Assembly: GCA_024220525.1 (NCBI GenBank)
Contig: JAMYWO010000135.1
Location: 26,526 to 90,525 of the forward strand
Direction of reading: 5' to 3'
Origin: Cochliopodium minus
Lineage: Eukaryota > Discosea > Himatismenida > Cochliopodiidae
DNA: 64,000 nucleotides
The notes below the pieces were generated by a model that saw nothing but the letters and a program-made list of their open reading frames with translations, made no database searches and was not told where the DNA came from. Shown here one piece after another: positions 23,219 to 35,063 of the stretch. Position 1 is the stretch's first letter. The number at the start of each line of letters is the position of its first letter. Made by a program: the position numbers and the translations under genes.

Positions 23219-26200
23219 TTATTTTTGTAAATATTTGTTGTAAGCGAACAAAACCTCCTCTCCTTGATAAGTGTTGACAGAGATAGATTTCTGAGACATC
23301 AAGTTTCCATAAGTGATCTTAATGGAAGAAGAAGAAGGGGTGATGGAAGCGATCTCATCAAAGGAGATCTTATGAACAACCTTTAAGTCACCCAAAGACA
23401 AAATTAAGATGTGTTTAGGACCAACTGCCAAGTAGTGATCAGTGTCGTCAAGTTGGACGGAGAAGATCACGTGAGCGAAAAAGGAGGATTGGTGGCAGTA
23501 CTTGATAAATTGGATCATGGCATCTTGTTGATCATGTTTACCCAAATCGAGGAACTTTGAGTTAGCTTCTCTTACAATGAAAGATCCTAAAAAAAATATA
23601 TTAAAAAAAATGTTGAAAAAAAAAAATTAAAAATTAAATTTGTTCATACCATGAGTCTCTACGAATGGACGAGGGAAGCATTTCATGATGATTTCTTCGG
23701 TAACATTGAGTGTATTTCTTGGGTTTTGTGAGACAGCCCAACAAGCAGCTAAAGGAACAGCCTCTTCAGGTGTGATCAAAAGATTCTAAAAAAAAAAGAA
23801 AGAAAATAAAATAAATTAAAATTGGAAAAAAAAAAAAGAAAAAAAGTTTACCATCTTTTTGATATCGATCAAATATTGGTAGAAAGTGTTTTGCAAGAGG
23901 GTGGAGTTGGAGCTGGTGATGATTTTGGTGACAACATCACGATTGATGGAAAACAAGTCTGATTCGTCAAAACGATTCTCGTAGTAAAAGACTTTCTTGA
24001 GGCAGATTTCTGGTTGGTAAGTCTCGACTATAGTGGTAGATTGTCTTGAAAGACCCTAAGAAAAATAAATTTTTTATTTTAAATCAAAAAAATCTTTTTT
24101 TTTTTTACGGTTGGACGGTTAGGATTAGCTTTTTTTGCTTTGTCCCAACGGCAGATGATGTCCCCAATGTAGGAGTCGTATGGGAGAGGGAGCTCGAGTG
24201 TACCGATGATTGCAGCCGCGAGAAAATAGGATTGTTTAGGGTCTTCTGTGACTCCAATTCTGGACAAAACTGTTTTTTTATAAAAAAATATAAGAGAATT
24301 AAAAAATAAAATTAAAAAATATTTTTTACCTTGAGATATGACGGTACCAACAGTGGTATAAGGGTGAACAGTAACAAGAATAGACTTTGTAGGAAGTTCG
24401 ATTTTGATTGACATGTCAATACCCTTCTTGATGGACTTGAGCTCAAAGAAACTAGGGCACATTTGACGAAGGTATTCCTTGTTGTTGTCAGGGTAAGGAA
24501 GAGCGTTGAGGGAGTACTCCAACAAGGTGGTGGAAGAAGTAAAATCGAATTCGGTGTTTGTGAGATAAGATTCAACGAGGGTACGTAGTTCTTTGTTGTG
24601 GACACCCAAAACGGAACATCCAATGACAATTAGTTCCCAAACTTTCTTTGCGGAAGAAGCAACAACATTGTTTGTTGCCATTCTCAACAATTGACAGAAA
24701 AACTCGTGGGACAGAGAGTTGGGAGAAGAGGAGACAGAGTACGGGATCTTGAGCAATCTGTCGATCAACTCTGAGATCAACACGTTGACGTCAGGAGAGT
24801 TGGTGACAGGGTAGTCTCCTGAGTATTTGAGCAAGATGGTGGACATTTCAACTGCGTATTGCTTTTCGTTTTCGGTCTTGAGAAATGTGAGAGGGGATTG
24901 CAATGGAGCAGAGTTGAATTTAAAGTTGCTCTTTTGATTTTCTGCAAAGTGGATTTGAGCATACTCTTGAAACTTCTTTGAGATATCGGACACTTTGGTG
25001 ATCAATTCGTTGGAAGGGATGACATTGTTATCTGATTGATACTTTGGGAGCAAGACGTGCTTGGAGAATGCCATTTGACCAGGATGAGGATGTTCAAAGA
25101 GGAATTGAATGGAACGAGCAGGGAAAAACCCAGATTTGTTTCCCAACTTTCCTTCAAACCATCCATCTTCATTCTTCTTTATCACTTCAATGAGATCACC
25201 TACTTCAAAATTGAGTAATTCGTTCATTGGTGATTTGTGAGCTTGAATGGCAAGACCAATCTTAGATTCAGAGAGCAAGCTGATAGCATATTCCTCGATT
25301 AACTTGAAGATCTCTTCTACACTTGTGCTGTGGACGGTAACAGACCATTGTCCAAAGAACCCTCTAGGTTTAAGCACTTTGTCAGATTGAGAAGGATAAG
25401 TAAAGTTGTTGAGTTGTTTGTTAGGTACAGGAGGCAATTCATCCTTGGAGTGAAACTTGAACTTTCCATCAACAAGATTGTTGGTATCGTAATCTTCTTC
25501 CAAAATGGATTTTTCTCCTGGAAATTTGGTAGCATAACCGTTATAACCTCTGATAGTGAATGTGAGATGAGATTGTTTTTTATCAAATTCCCAGTTAAGG
25601 ATTCTGGAAAAAGGATGTTCGTGGAGGATCTTTTCACCATCATAAAAACAGATACCCCTGTTGTTGACTCCAAGTTCAATTTTGGATCCAAGGGAGGAAA
25701 AGGACAAGTTATTTGCTTGTGCAACTTTAACAACCTTGATAGGAAACAACGTAGTTCCGTAAAGAGGCAACAACTTGACATAATCGAGGTAATCTTGTAC
25801 TACTTGTGTCTTTTCAAGATGTTGTATAGATTTTTGTTTTTCTATGATTTGATCAAGGAGATTTTGGACTTGTGTTGATCCCAACTTTTGCTCCAAAGAT
25901 TGAGGGACATACTTGGAACGAATCTCAGTAAAGTTTCTCTTTGGATCATAGATACCATAATCGTATTGTAATTTGAGTGCAGAAAGTTTGATCAAGTCAG
26001 TTTTGTTACATGGCAAAGATCCATCGAGAACATCAGAAAATGCTTGTTGGTAGTGGAGAAGCTTTTCGTTGTCATCTTGAGGAGGCTCGGTGACCAAAAA
26101 TATTCTCTTTCTTATGATGAATTCATAAGAGAGTTTGCTCTTCAAAGACTCTTCGTAAGCAGAAATAGTTGCCACAGTATCACAAACGTTGTCAGAAGGA

Positions 26201-29200
26201 GGAATGACCTTTTGGTAAACCTTGGAGATTTTCTTGTAGATAGCAAAACCAAAAGGATTGACAATTCCCAATTTATCTAACACAGAGTTTTGTACTTCTT
26301 GAAAAGTAGTGCAAGAATCTATGATAAGCTTTTTTTGATTTCCACCAGGGAATCCAATTGAGACGAGGATAGGTGCTCTTTTGATGATTTTGGAGAGTTC
26401 GAAATCAACGGTGGGAATGAAGTGCTTTTCGATCTTGTTCTTTTGCATCCCTAATAATCTTTGGATGGATTCTTTTGCAATGGTTGGGGTTCCCTTTGTG
26501 TTAGACTGTGCAATTTCCTTTAGAAAGGATAGAACATAAAGACTAAGTTTCTCGGAAGGGAGAAAGGTACAACTCAAGAAAGAGATCATTTCAATCATTT
26601 TTACATACGCATCATCTGGTGCATTTCTTGTCTGTTTCAAAACTTGGCAATAAATTTCGTCTCTCAAGCCAGGTTCTCTCAAACCAGCGTACAAAATGAA
26701 ATTAACAAGTTCCCAATCTGCCTCAGACACTTTCATCTTACCGTAGGAAAGAAGTTTTGAAAAGCAATCAACAGCAAGTTTGCTCTTATCCTTGTCCAAA
26801 TTAAGAAGAGATTGTTGGATTGGCTTCTTTTGATAAGTAAGAAGAGAGGTGATATCTTTTTTCTTCATTTTTTTAGGGGTAACAAAGTTTTGAGCGCTCC
26901 AATCTGAAAATTTATAAGAAGAGATGTTTTCAGGTAAGGTCAAAACAGAATCGTCTTTGGTGTCTTTTTTAGGAAGACGACTGACCTTTGGAATTGCATG
27001 TAATGTAGAAATTGTCTCTATTCTTTGTTGCCCCGGAATATTAAAAGACAAAACTGATTTTTTTCTTTTCAAAACACTTGGAGGAGGAGGAAGGTTCACT
27101 GGCATGTCAATTCTCTTGCTCATTCTCAAAGTAGAAGTGTTAGGGAGATTGGAAGGCAACATAGATGGTAAATCACCACTCAAAGGATCAACGTTCTTGT
27201 TGTTGATACCAGGAGAAGGAGAGTTTTTCGCCCTGGACAAATTAGGCGGTGGAATAAGCATATTTGGAGGTGGCATATTGCCAGGGAGTTTTGGAGGTGG
27301 TGGCAAGTTGCTAGGTGGTGATAAATCAAAATCATCATAAGATGGAATGTTGCTTGGTGGGGGTGGAAGAGTGGTAGGTGTCGGAAGAGTAGAAGGTGGA
27401 GGTGGAAGGGTAGAAGGAGGCTTCATTCCTTCAAATCCAGAAATACTACTCTTTCTTTGTTCAGTTATGAGAAAATCTTCCACAGTGTTGTTTTCAAAAG
27501 ATGGGAGAGGCTCTGATATTTCAAATGTTTCTTGACGAGGCGTTCTTATTGGCATGGTAGAAATGTCTTCTGTAAGAAAGGTTTGAAGAGTATCCCTCTT
27601 TGTCGTTTGTTCGATAGGTTGGTTGTACTGTTGTTTGGATTTGATAGAGGTGTTTGATTTTGTGACATTCAACTTTCTTATATCTTCAGCAGCTGTCTCT
27701 TGTCTGTTTCCGTACTCAGTGAATACAACAATATATGTTCCACCTTTAGTGAATGGAACCACCTCTATTTCTGCACTATACCACAAGCCATCTGTGATCA
27801 AAATTTGTTTAGATTCAATCAAAAAAAAAAAATTACAGAAATTTTTTTACCCTCAACATAGAGTGCTTCAACTTTGTCTCCAACTCTTAATACATCATCT
27901 CTTGAAATTTGAGCACCAACGAGATCAGATAAATCCTTTTAAATCATATATTAATATAAACTTTTAAAAAATGAAAATTTATACCAAATTATCTAATTCA
28001 TCCAATTCATTTCTGTAATCTCCACCTTCACCACCAGTAAGATCTATCTTGAAATCCATAATAGGATCAGATCCAAGAGAAGGATCATTGCTTCCAAAGA
28101 GGATGTTGTTTACATCTAGAAAAGCCTTGGAGCTCTTTTTGCTGGTGGTTTGTACATAGCCCTCCGGGTAGCGGATGAGCTCTTCGCTATTTTGTTGCAA
28201 GTTTCCGTACTCTGTAAATTCGACAATGTAGTTGCTTTGAGGCAAGACAGCTCTTACGATCGCATCGTACCAAATTCCATCTTCGGAATAAACAGCTTCT
28301 ACTACATCATGTACTCTGAAGATTGCATTTTCAACAGGATCAAGCATTCTAACATCTTCGGATCCCACTTCAGATTTTCCTTCGTAATCGAGCCATTCTA
28401 TCTTGTAAAAACCTTGGGGAGTAGCTTCAAGGAGTCTAGCTCTATACCACTGGGAATCCTCTGCAAAGATCGCTTCGATGATATCACCAGGTTCCGCAGA
28501 GAAAGGAACGATTCTTTTGATGTTTTGAGGATAAGTTTCTTGTTTAGTTCCATCAAGAGAGAAAGAGATGATATAAGATCCGTAAGGAGTGGAATCTTGG
28601 ACATATCCATCATGCCACAATCCATCATCCTCTCTTATCGCTTCAACAAAATCACCTACATAGAAAATAATACCAGAAGATTGTGTTGTTTCAATACTTG
28701 TATCTGATGAGGAAGAAGATGATGTTAAATGATTATTATGAGAAGGAGCCATATTCCTTATAGAATATAATATCAATTGATATTGTTCTTCATTTTGAGG
28801 ATATGGCTCAGGAAGTAAATCGATATTTGGGTGATTGTTTTTATTATATTTGGGTAGAATTATATTATTTAAATGTTTACCTGCGACTTCCATATTCTCA
28901 AGACGCTCATTAACATCATAGGTTTGGCTTTCCAACTCAAAAGTGCTTTGAGTGCTGCCAATAACCTCCACATCCTCTTCCCCATCAATAGTAATATTTT
29001 CGAATCCCTCGACACATTGGGTCATCAAGAATTCCAATTCACTTAAATCTCCAGTGGCAATCTGGATCTTTTCAAGTTTTTCTTGTTGCAATTTGGCCTC
29101 TTTTTGTTTTTCGAGTTCTTGTTGTTGTTGCAACTTGATTTGTTCTTTCTGCTTCTCTTGATCTTCATTTTGATTCTTGATTCTTTCCTTCTCCTCTTTT

Positions 29201-32200
29201 CTTTTCTTCTTCTCCTCTTCGAGTTTCATGTTCTCCTCTTCCTCGAGTTGCTTTCTCTTCTCCTCTTCTTCCTCCTTGTTTCTCCTCTCCCTCTCTAGCT
29301 TCTCTCTCTCCTTTTCCTCCTTTTCTTCTTTCTCCTTTTTCTGCTTTTCTTCTCTTTCTCTCTCCTCCTTTATTCTTCTTTCTTCCTCTTCTCTCTCTTT
29401 CTTTTCTCTTTCCTCCTTTTCAAGCTTGGAAAATTCTTCCAACTTTCTTTGGTACTCTTCTTCCTCTTTACGTTTTCTTTCCTCTTCTTCTTTTCTCAAT
29501 CTTTCTTCCTCTTCTCTTCTTTGTTCTTCTGCTAATTCCACATATGATTTATTCGCCAAGTAGCGTCTAGAAGCTTTTTGGAGTGCCCTAACACCCTTTT
29601 TCACAAGGATAAATTTCTTTGTTTGTCTTCTCATTCTCAAAGCAGATTGAATCTTGATTAATGCTTTGCGTGCTTTCGCATATCTCTTTTGATAAATGAA
29701 TGATTTGACGACAGATTGGATTTTGATTGCAGCATTTCTTTGTTTAACAAATTCTCTTCGGACTTTCCATGTACGAATAACGGATTGGAATACAGTAGCA
29801 GCATGAACTTGTTCACGATAGATGTGCAATTGAATCCATCCTTTTATGTGAGCTTGAAAACAAATTGCTGCTTTCCTGATTACAAGATATTTTTTCCTTA
29901 ATTTATACATTCTTATATTTGATTGCAAGATGAGAGCAAATTTTTCGAGAGCTTTGATTCTAAGAAGTCCAAGATCATAATAGGTGGTATCTTTAAAAAA
30001 GAGTTTGGTTTTTCCCATCGTCCATCCAGTGGTGGATAATTTATCCAAACTTTTGATCAAATTCTCAGTATTTTCTCTTGGATCAGAAGATGATTTCGCT
30101 GCGGAAGGATTACAAACTGCAAATCTATCGAGAAAATCAGAAAATTCTCTTCTAACAGGGAAACCAGCTTTTCTGATTCTAATTGTTTCAAGCATACCTA
30201 TAATAGATATTTAAAGAGTCTTAAATTCAATATAAATTTATATTTGTACCAGAATATCTCAATTGATCATCAACCATTTCTCTTGTGAAGATGTTTGGCT
30301 TCTTCTCTGTGTTAGGCTTTATACATCTAATGTAATGAGGGGTGGTGCTGCAAAGGGTATCATAAAGATTCTTCAACTGATTCTTAAAGTTTCCACCAAC
30401 AGTCTGAACCTTTGTAGCACCTCTAATGGTATTGGTGCTGGTGTTAGGAGTATTACCTGGCTTTTTTTCTTCTTGTTCCAACATCTTTTTTCTTAAAGTG
30501 GAAAAAGCAAAGTTATCCTTTGGAGCCTCATCTTTTTTTGGAGGTACATTCTTTTGATTTTGTACGTTCTTTTTGACAGGAATTCCACGGCCTCTTCCAC
30601 GACCACCTTCTGGAGGTGTGTTGGTATTGTTACCTTGTGTTTCCTTGGGACCATCATTCCCTTCGTGACCTTCGTTTTCAGACTCAAATAATTCTCTGAG
30701 ATACTTAATACCACTCCCAGAAAGCAAAGAAACGAGAAGTTCGGGAATTGCGTCTTTGTTTTTATCCAAAAATCCTAATCATTCCAAAAAAAAATTAAAA
30801 TAACTATGGAGATTGTTTAAAAGGAATACCATTAATAAGATAATTGACTTCACCAGCATAGTGATCAATTCCAAAAGTGGTATCTTTTTGCAAACGAGGA
30901 ATTTTGAAATTGTTGTGTGATTTGAAATTGGTTTGAATTTTAGAAAGAAAAGTTTGATCAGTGGAAGTTCGGAGCCTGGATTCTTCATCCAAAATCGAGA
31001 ATATACCAAGCTTACTCTCAATGAGATCGAGGCAGGGTTGATTATCAACAAACTCTACGTGAGAAATATCGATCTCTTCCTTTTTGTATTCCTCTTGTTC
31101 TTGCTTGAAGATGTATTGATTGAATTGTTGTTGCAACTTTTCATTGGCAAAATTGATACAAAGCTGCTCAAAACTATTCTCTTTGAAGTTTTCAAAACCA
31201 AATATATCGAGAACACCTATGAATCTCCCTGTGATCTTTGAAGTCTGAACAAGAGATTTGTTGATTCTTTCTACCAACCAGGTGAATTGCTTGGAGTAGA
31301 TAGCTTTTGCCATTGCATCTCTTATATCATTACATTGATCGGGTTGCAAAGGGACAACAAGTTTTTCTCCTTTGATAGAATTGTATCTTATAGTAAGAGC
31401 CTCTTCGAGTTTTTCTGGTTTGATCTTTAAAAGGCTCGCAACAATCTCCAATTGATCAGTGTTTTTAACTCTTGATCCCTTGGTGAATTTTGCGCTGGGA
31501 TCATTAGATTTTACCATACATTCTCCCTCCACGAATTGGATATTACCCAGATTCAAAATGGCAGAAGTGAGGGTGAAGATGTTATCTTTTTCAAGAGGGG
31601 TGAAGCCAAGGAAGTTCAATGCTTCCTTCATCTTTTGTAATTCATCCCCCACAACTTTTTCTCCCAAATCATATACTCCACTTTGATTAATATAATGATA
31701 TTCTTCCATGGATTTCGTCAAATGTAATTTTTCTTTTTCCTCATTTGACAAACCAGTGAATAAATCGTAGAATATATGATAATTTCTTTCTCCTTCTGCT
31801 TGAAGTACTATTCTTGTTTTTTCAAGCAAATACTCTTGTATTTTTGCTCCCTCAATTTTCCCAAGGGGATTAAAATGGACTTCAATAAATTTTCCAAATC
31901 TAGAAGAGTTGTTATTACGCACTGTTTTTGCATTACCAAATGCCTCCAATACAGGAGATGCTTCAATCAATTTTTGTTGGACACTGGTATTTGTAGATGT
32001 ATCTTCTCCTGATTGCATTGTTCTAAATGCGAGATATTGCAAGATTAATTTTGTTGCTTCTGTTTTTCCTGCACCAGATTCTCCCGACACCAATACACAT
32101 TGATTTTTTCCTTCTTCTGTCAAATTGTGATATGCTGCATCCGCAATTGCAAAGAGATGCGGTGGTACCTCATTCATTGATTTTTTGAAATAATTTCTCA

Positions 32201-32498
32201 GTATTGATGGTGTGTAGATTGGAAGCAGTGAATATGGATTCATGCTCACAAGAATGCTTCCTGTATATGTCTATGGAAAAAATATAAAAAAAAAATTAAT
32301 CAAAATGAGTACTTTTTTGAATTTTGGCAAAAATATAAAATTGAAAAATTTCACATATATAATTTTTTTGTGATATCTGTTTTCTATATTTTGTAATAGT
32401 GTTTCACTATTCATTTCTTCAAGATTGATCATATCTTCCACGCCAACACTTTGCTGCAAGAGATCCCATCCATTTTTATTCTCTTCGTCTTCCATCAA
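23219..32498 (-). CDS. Giant MyTH4-FERM myosin with four Tudor-like domains in the tail
   Basis: Ten exons: 32498-32355, 32270-30830, 30774-30250, 30197-27985, 27935-27851, 27791-24330, 24269-24109, 24055-23852, 23785-23650, 23586-23219. Total 8,739 bases, 2,912 residues; every splice keeps phase. Order: motor (1-about 770) with GESGAGKTEATK at about 111, NNSSRFGK, the switch II strand LDIFGFENF, a Glu at the TEDS position and an RG-rich insertion in loop 2; six IQ motifs (about 780-920); a long Glu/Lys/Arg helix (about 922-1088); four Tudor-like domains (about 1213-1515; motifs DGLWHDGYV, SQWYRARLLEA, GIWYDAIV, DGLWYSAEIE with FTEYGN); a Pro-rich stretch with PPPP runs; MyTH4, FERM, SH3 (GWFEGKLGNKSGFFPA), MyTH4, FERM. 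The tail cassette is that of class VII myosins, motors of filopodia and adhesion; the Tudor block is not known to me in any myosin. A second ATG lies at 32495. Confidence 0.93.
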
Positions 32499-32972
32499 AA
32501 TTTTTATAGTGCTTTCTATGGTTTATTTTTTTTTTATTTTTTTTATTTTTGCAAATATAATTTTCCTCAAAGTAAAAATTGAGAAGATCATTAGAAAAAT
32601 CCTTGAGCAGATTAAATTTTAAATAGAATTTTAAATAAACATTCAACTGTTTTCTTTTTTATAAATGTTTCTTCAAAGCTTTTTCTAATTTAGAAATTTG
32701 GTAGACATGTCCAAAATTTACAACTTTGTTAGCGGATATTAATTTATGACTAACAAATTTTAAACTGTTGTAAAATTTTGAACATCTCTAGAAATTTGGA
32801 AGATTTATAAAATTAAATTTTGAAGATCTTGAAGATACTTTTTTAATTTAAAATGCTTTTTTACATTTGAGAATTAAAAACATTCTGAAAGTAGATTGAA
32901 TTATCAAGTCCAGAAGATTAATTAATTTTTTGATCAACCTTTATAAAAAATATAAAAAAAATTTATTCGTGA
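32499..32972. promoter_or_regulatory. Divergent region, myosin / ABM-like gene
   Basis: Holds the 5' flanks of two genes facing apart, plus a MITE-like element at 32704-32788. No promoter motif recognised. Confidence 0.4.
32704..32788 (-). mobile_element. Short palindromic MITE-like element, family 1, copy 2
   Basis: Inverted relative to the copy at 5334-5419, 85 bases, ends GACATGTCCAAAATTTACAA and TTGTAAAATTTTGAACATCT, with inner arms TTTGTTAG/CTAACAAA and TA on both sides (32702-32703, 32789-32790). It lies in the shared upstream region of the myosin gene. Confidence 0.7.
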
Positions 32973-33441
32973 ATGGAAACAAAAAATGAAGAATTTGATA
33001 TCATTGATAAAATACAAGGAGCTTTATCAAATAAAATCATATTGAATTCTATTTTTCTCATAATACCATTTATAATTGGATATTATAAAGGATCACAAAA
33101 ACAAAAAATCAAAAATAAAAGTAAAAAATATATATAAACAAATTTTTTACCTTCCATTTTCAAATATTTTACCATCAGAATTGATGATGTTGACCAAATT
33201 AAAGATAGAGGAAAATGAAAAGGAATTATATTCAAAAACACTTGAATTTATAGATAATACAAGAGGAAAAGGAAATGATATCCATCTTTATCAAAATTCT
33301 GAAAATAGGGAAGAATATATGCTGATAGAAGAATGGGAGAATGCATCCACAAAGAAAATCCAAAACGATGAAAAATTAAGAACCAATTGGAGAAATCAAT
33401 TTAAATCACAAGAAGAAATAAAGTATATTTCTTTTTATTAA
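32973..33441 (+). CDS. Membrane-anchored ABM-like (dimeric ferredoxin fold) protein
   Basis: Exons 32973-33120 and 33179-33441, phase 1, 136 residues. The N-terminal part has one hydrophobic segment (IILNSIFLIIPFIIGYY) after METKNEEFDII. The C-terminal 85 residues fit the antibiotic-biosynthesis-monooxygenase fold: a first strand MMLTKLKIEEN, helix YSKTLEFIDNTRGKGND, strand IHLYQNSEN, then the typical EYMLIEEWENASTKK and a last helix. Soluble relatives are small quinol oxygenases or haem-degrading enzymes; which it is cannot be said. The anchor is unusual for the family. Confidence 0.6.
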
Positions 33442-33568
33442 GAAGGCAAAAGTATAATTAGGTAGATTTTATCTGCAAGAATTGCCTATAAATGACAAAA
33501 GATCCCAACCATTAAACAAATAAAAAAGGAAAATTTAATTCTTTTGTTTTGTTTGTGTCAAAAAGAGT

Positions 33569-34666
33569 TTATTTGATAAACTGATCGAAATCATCATCAT
33601 TAATCTCACGATTATTGTCATTATTTTCTTCAGAGGGAACCAATTCGACTTCAGAGATCTTTGACCAATTGATAGAGCCATTCTTCTTTCTCACCAAGAG
33701 ATCAAGAGGAAAGTAATTCTGATCCATCCAGATCTTCATCTGCTCACCACTAAAGGGACCAAAAAGAGTGCCCTCTAGATCCTTATACTCCCAATCATCT
33801 TCAGAGCCCTTCTCCAATTCAATCTCGGTCTCCAATCTCTCTTTTGTAGCATCATAAGCATCATAATAGCTCAATGATAAGAGATGATTAGCTTTTTCGA
33901 TGAGAACATCCAATGACTCTGCTATATTGTTCGCTTGGTTATTATTATTGTTATTGTTTTTTTTGGTATCTTCATTTCTCGTTATAAATATCTTTCCCTT
34001 TTTATTTGTTTTTGATTGATTTTTCTCCTTCGATAATCTGGTCATCGCTTTTCTTGCAGTCTCACCCTTATTCAACAATTTGACGATTTCCATCTTCAAT
34101 TGCAAGATGGTTTTCTTTTCATCCCTCTCCTCCACCACATCCTCCTTTTGATCATCTTGCTCCTCTTTTTTTTTCTTTGGTGTATAAAATTTTTTTTTGT
34201 TGTCTATGCTATCCAGCCATGGATCTTTTATTACTCCCCTTTTATTTTCTATATAAAATCCTTCCTCGTTGAAATCTCCTCCCTCCATCTCTTCTTTCAA
34301 ATTGAAGGGCTCCATTTCATATCCCATATCCTTTTCTTTTTCATATAATTTCACTTTTTCTTTTTCATAATCAATCTCTCCATCCACATGCATTATAAAT
34401 CCAGTGGCATTATCTCTTTCGAATTGTGCATTATCTTCATCATCATATTTCTCTTCTCCTCTTCCCTTCTTTGATTTCTTTTTTGAAATATTGGGTATTT
34501 TGGAATCATCCTCTTCACTATCGTCCTTTTCATATTTCTTATTTTTCAATATTTTGAGATTTGGCTTTTTGAAACCATCATCCTCCACATCATCTTTATC
34601 ATCCTTCTCGAATCTGACTTTTTTATCTTCTTTGTCTCCATTGTCACTTCTTTCTCTTTTCTTCAT
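33569..34666 (-). CDS. CD2BP2: CD2BP2/Lin1-type GYF-domain protein (U5 snRNP assembly)
   Basis: Single exon, 365 residues. The N-terminus is highly charged (MKKRERSDNGDKEDKKVRFEK is the start) with the family motif around DPWLDSI. The C-terminus carries the GYF domain: WEYKDLEGTLFGPFSGEQM followed by WMDQNYFPLDLLVRKKNG, with the GPFSGEQM...W core that binds Pro-rich ligands. In yeast and mammals CD2BP2/Lin1 associates with Prp8 and Prp6 during U5 snRNP biogenesis in the nucleus and leaves before the tri-snRNP forms. A Lys/Asn-rich linker (KKNNNNNNNQANN) precedes the GYF domain. Confidence 0.88.
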   Translation of the reverse strand: MKKRERSDNGDKEDKKVRFEKDDKDDVEDDGFKKPNLKILKNKKYEKDDSEEDDSKIPNISKKKSKKGRGEEKYDDEDNAQFERDNATGFIMHVDGEIDYEKEKVKLYEKEKDMGYEMEPFNLKEEMEGGDFNEEGFYIENKRGVIKDPWLDSIDNKKKFYTPKKKKEEQDDQKEDVVEERDEKKTILQLKMEIVKLLNKGETARKAMTRLSKEKNQSKTNKKGKIFITRNEDTKKNNNNNNNQANNIAESLDVLIEKANHLLSLSYYDAYDATKERLETEIELEKGSEDDWEYKDLEGTLFGPFSGEQMKIWMDQNYFPLDLLVRKKNGSINWSKISEVELVPSEENNDNNREINDDDFDQFIK

Positions 34667-35063
34667 TCAATAATATAAAATAATTTCTAATTTTTTTTTT
34701 TTTATATTTTCTTCTTGAATCAAAAAAAAAAAAAGTTTTGTTTGGAAAAGTTAATAATATTTTGTTCTATTCATTGATGGATATATTTTTAGATTTTTGA
34801 CTTTGAGATTGAATTATTAGTGAGATGGTCATCAAAAAAAAACTATTTTTGATTTTTTTTTTTTTTTTTTTGAAATGTCATTTTTGTTGTCAATTAAAAA
34901 ATCCTTCACTTTTTTTTAACTTGCAGTTTTCAATAAAGGTGCTTCAAGAAAAGTTTTCAAATACTTCTTTCAACACCGGGATTCAAAAAAAATATTGACA
35001 CCCTTCATTTTAAAAAAATAATTATTTTAAATATAAAAAAAAAAAAAAATCGAACAATCGCCA
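34667..35063. promoter_or_regulatory. Divergent region, CD2BP2 / secreted protein
   Basis: Contains several A- and T-tracts (for example a run of T at 34853-34870) but no coding-like frame or motif I can name. Confidence 0.35.

Noticed and set aside
27851-28710. Tudor-like repeats in the myosin as SH3 or Agenet domains
   Set aside because: The W-Y-x-A...F-x-x-Y-G-N pattern fits Tudor/SMN better than SH3, which has the ALYDY and PxxY signatures; the real SH3 lies later (GWFEGKLGNKSGFFPA). Agenet kinship cannot be excluded.
24079-30769. Long open frames on the plus strand opposite the myosin (for example Ser/Phe- or Leu-rich frames at 29083-29563)
   Set aside because: They are shadows of the charged helix and other coding parts of the myosin; their composition follows from the complementary codons and they have no start context or family match.
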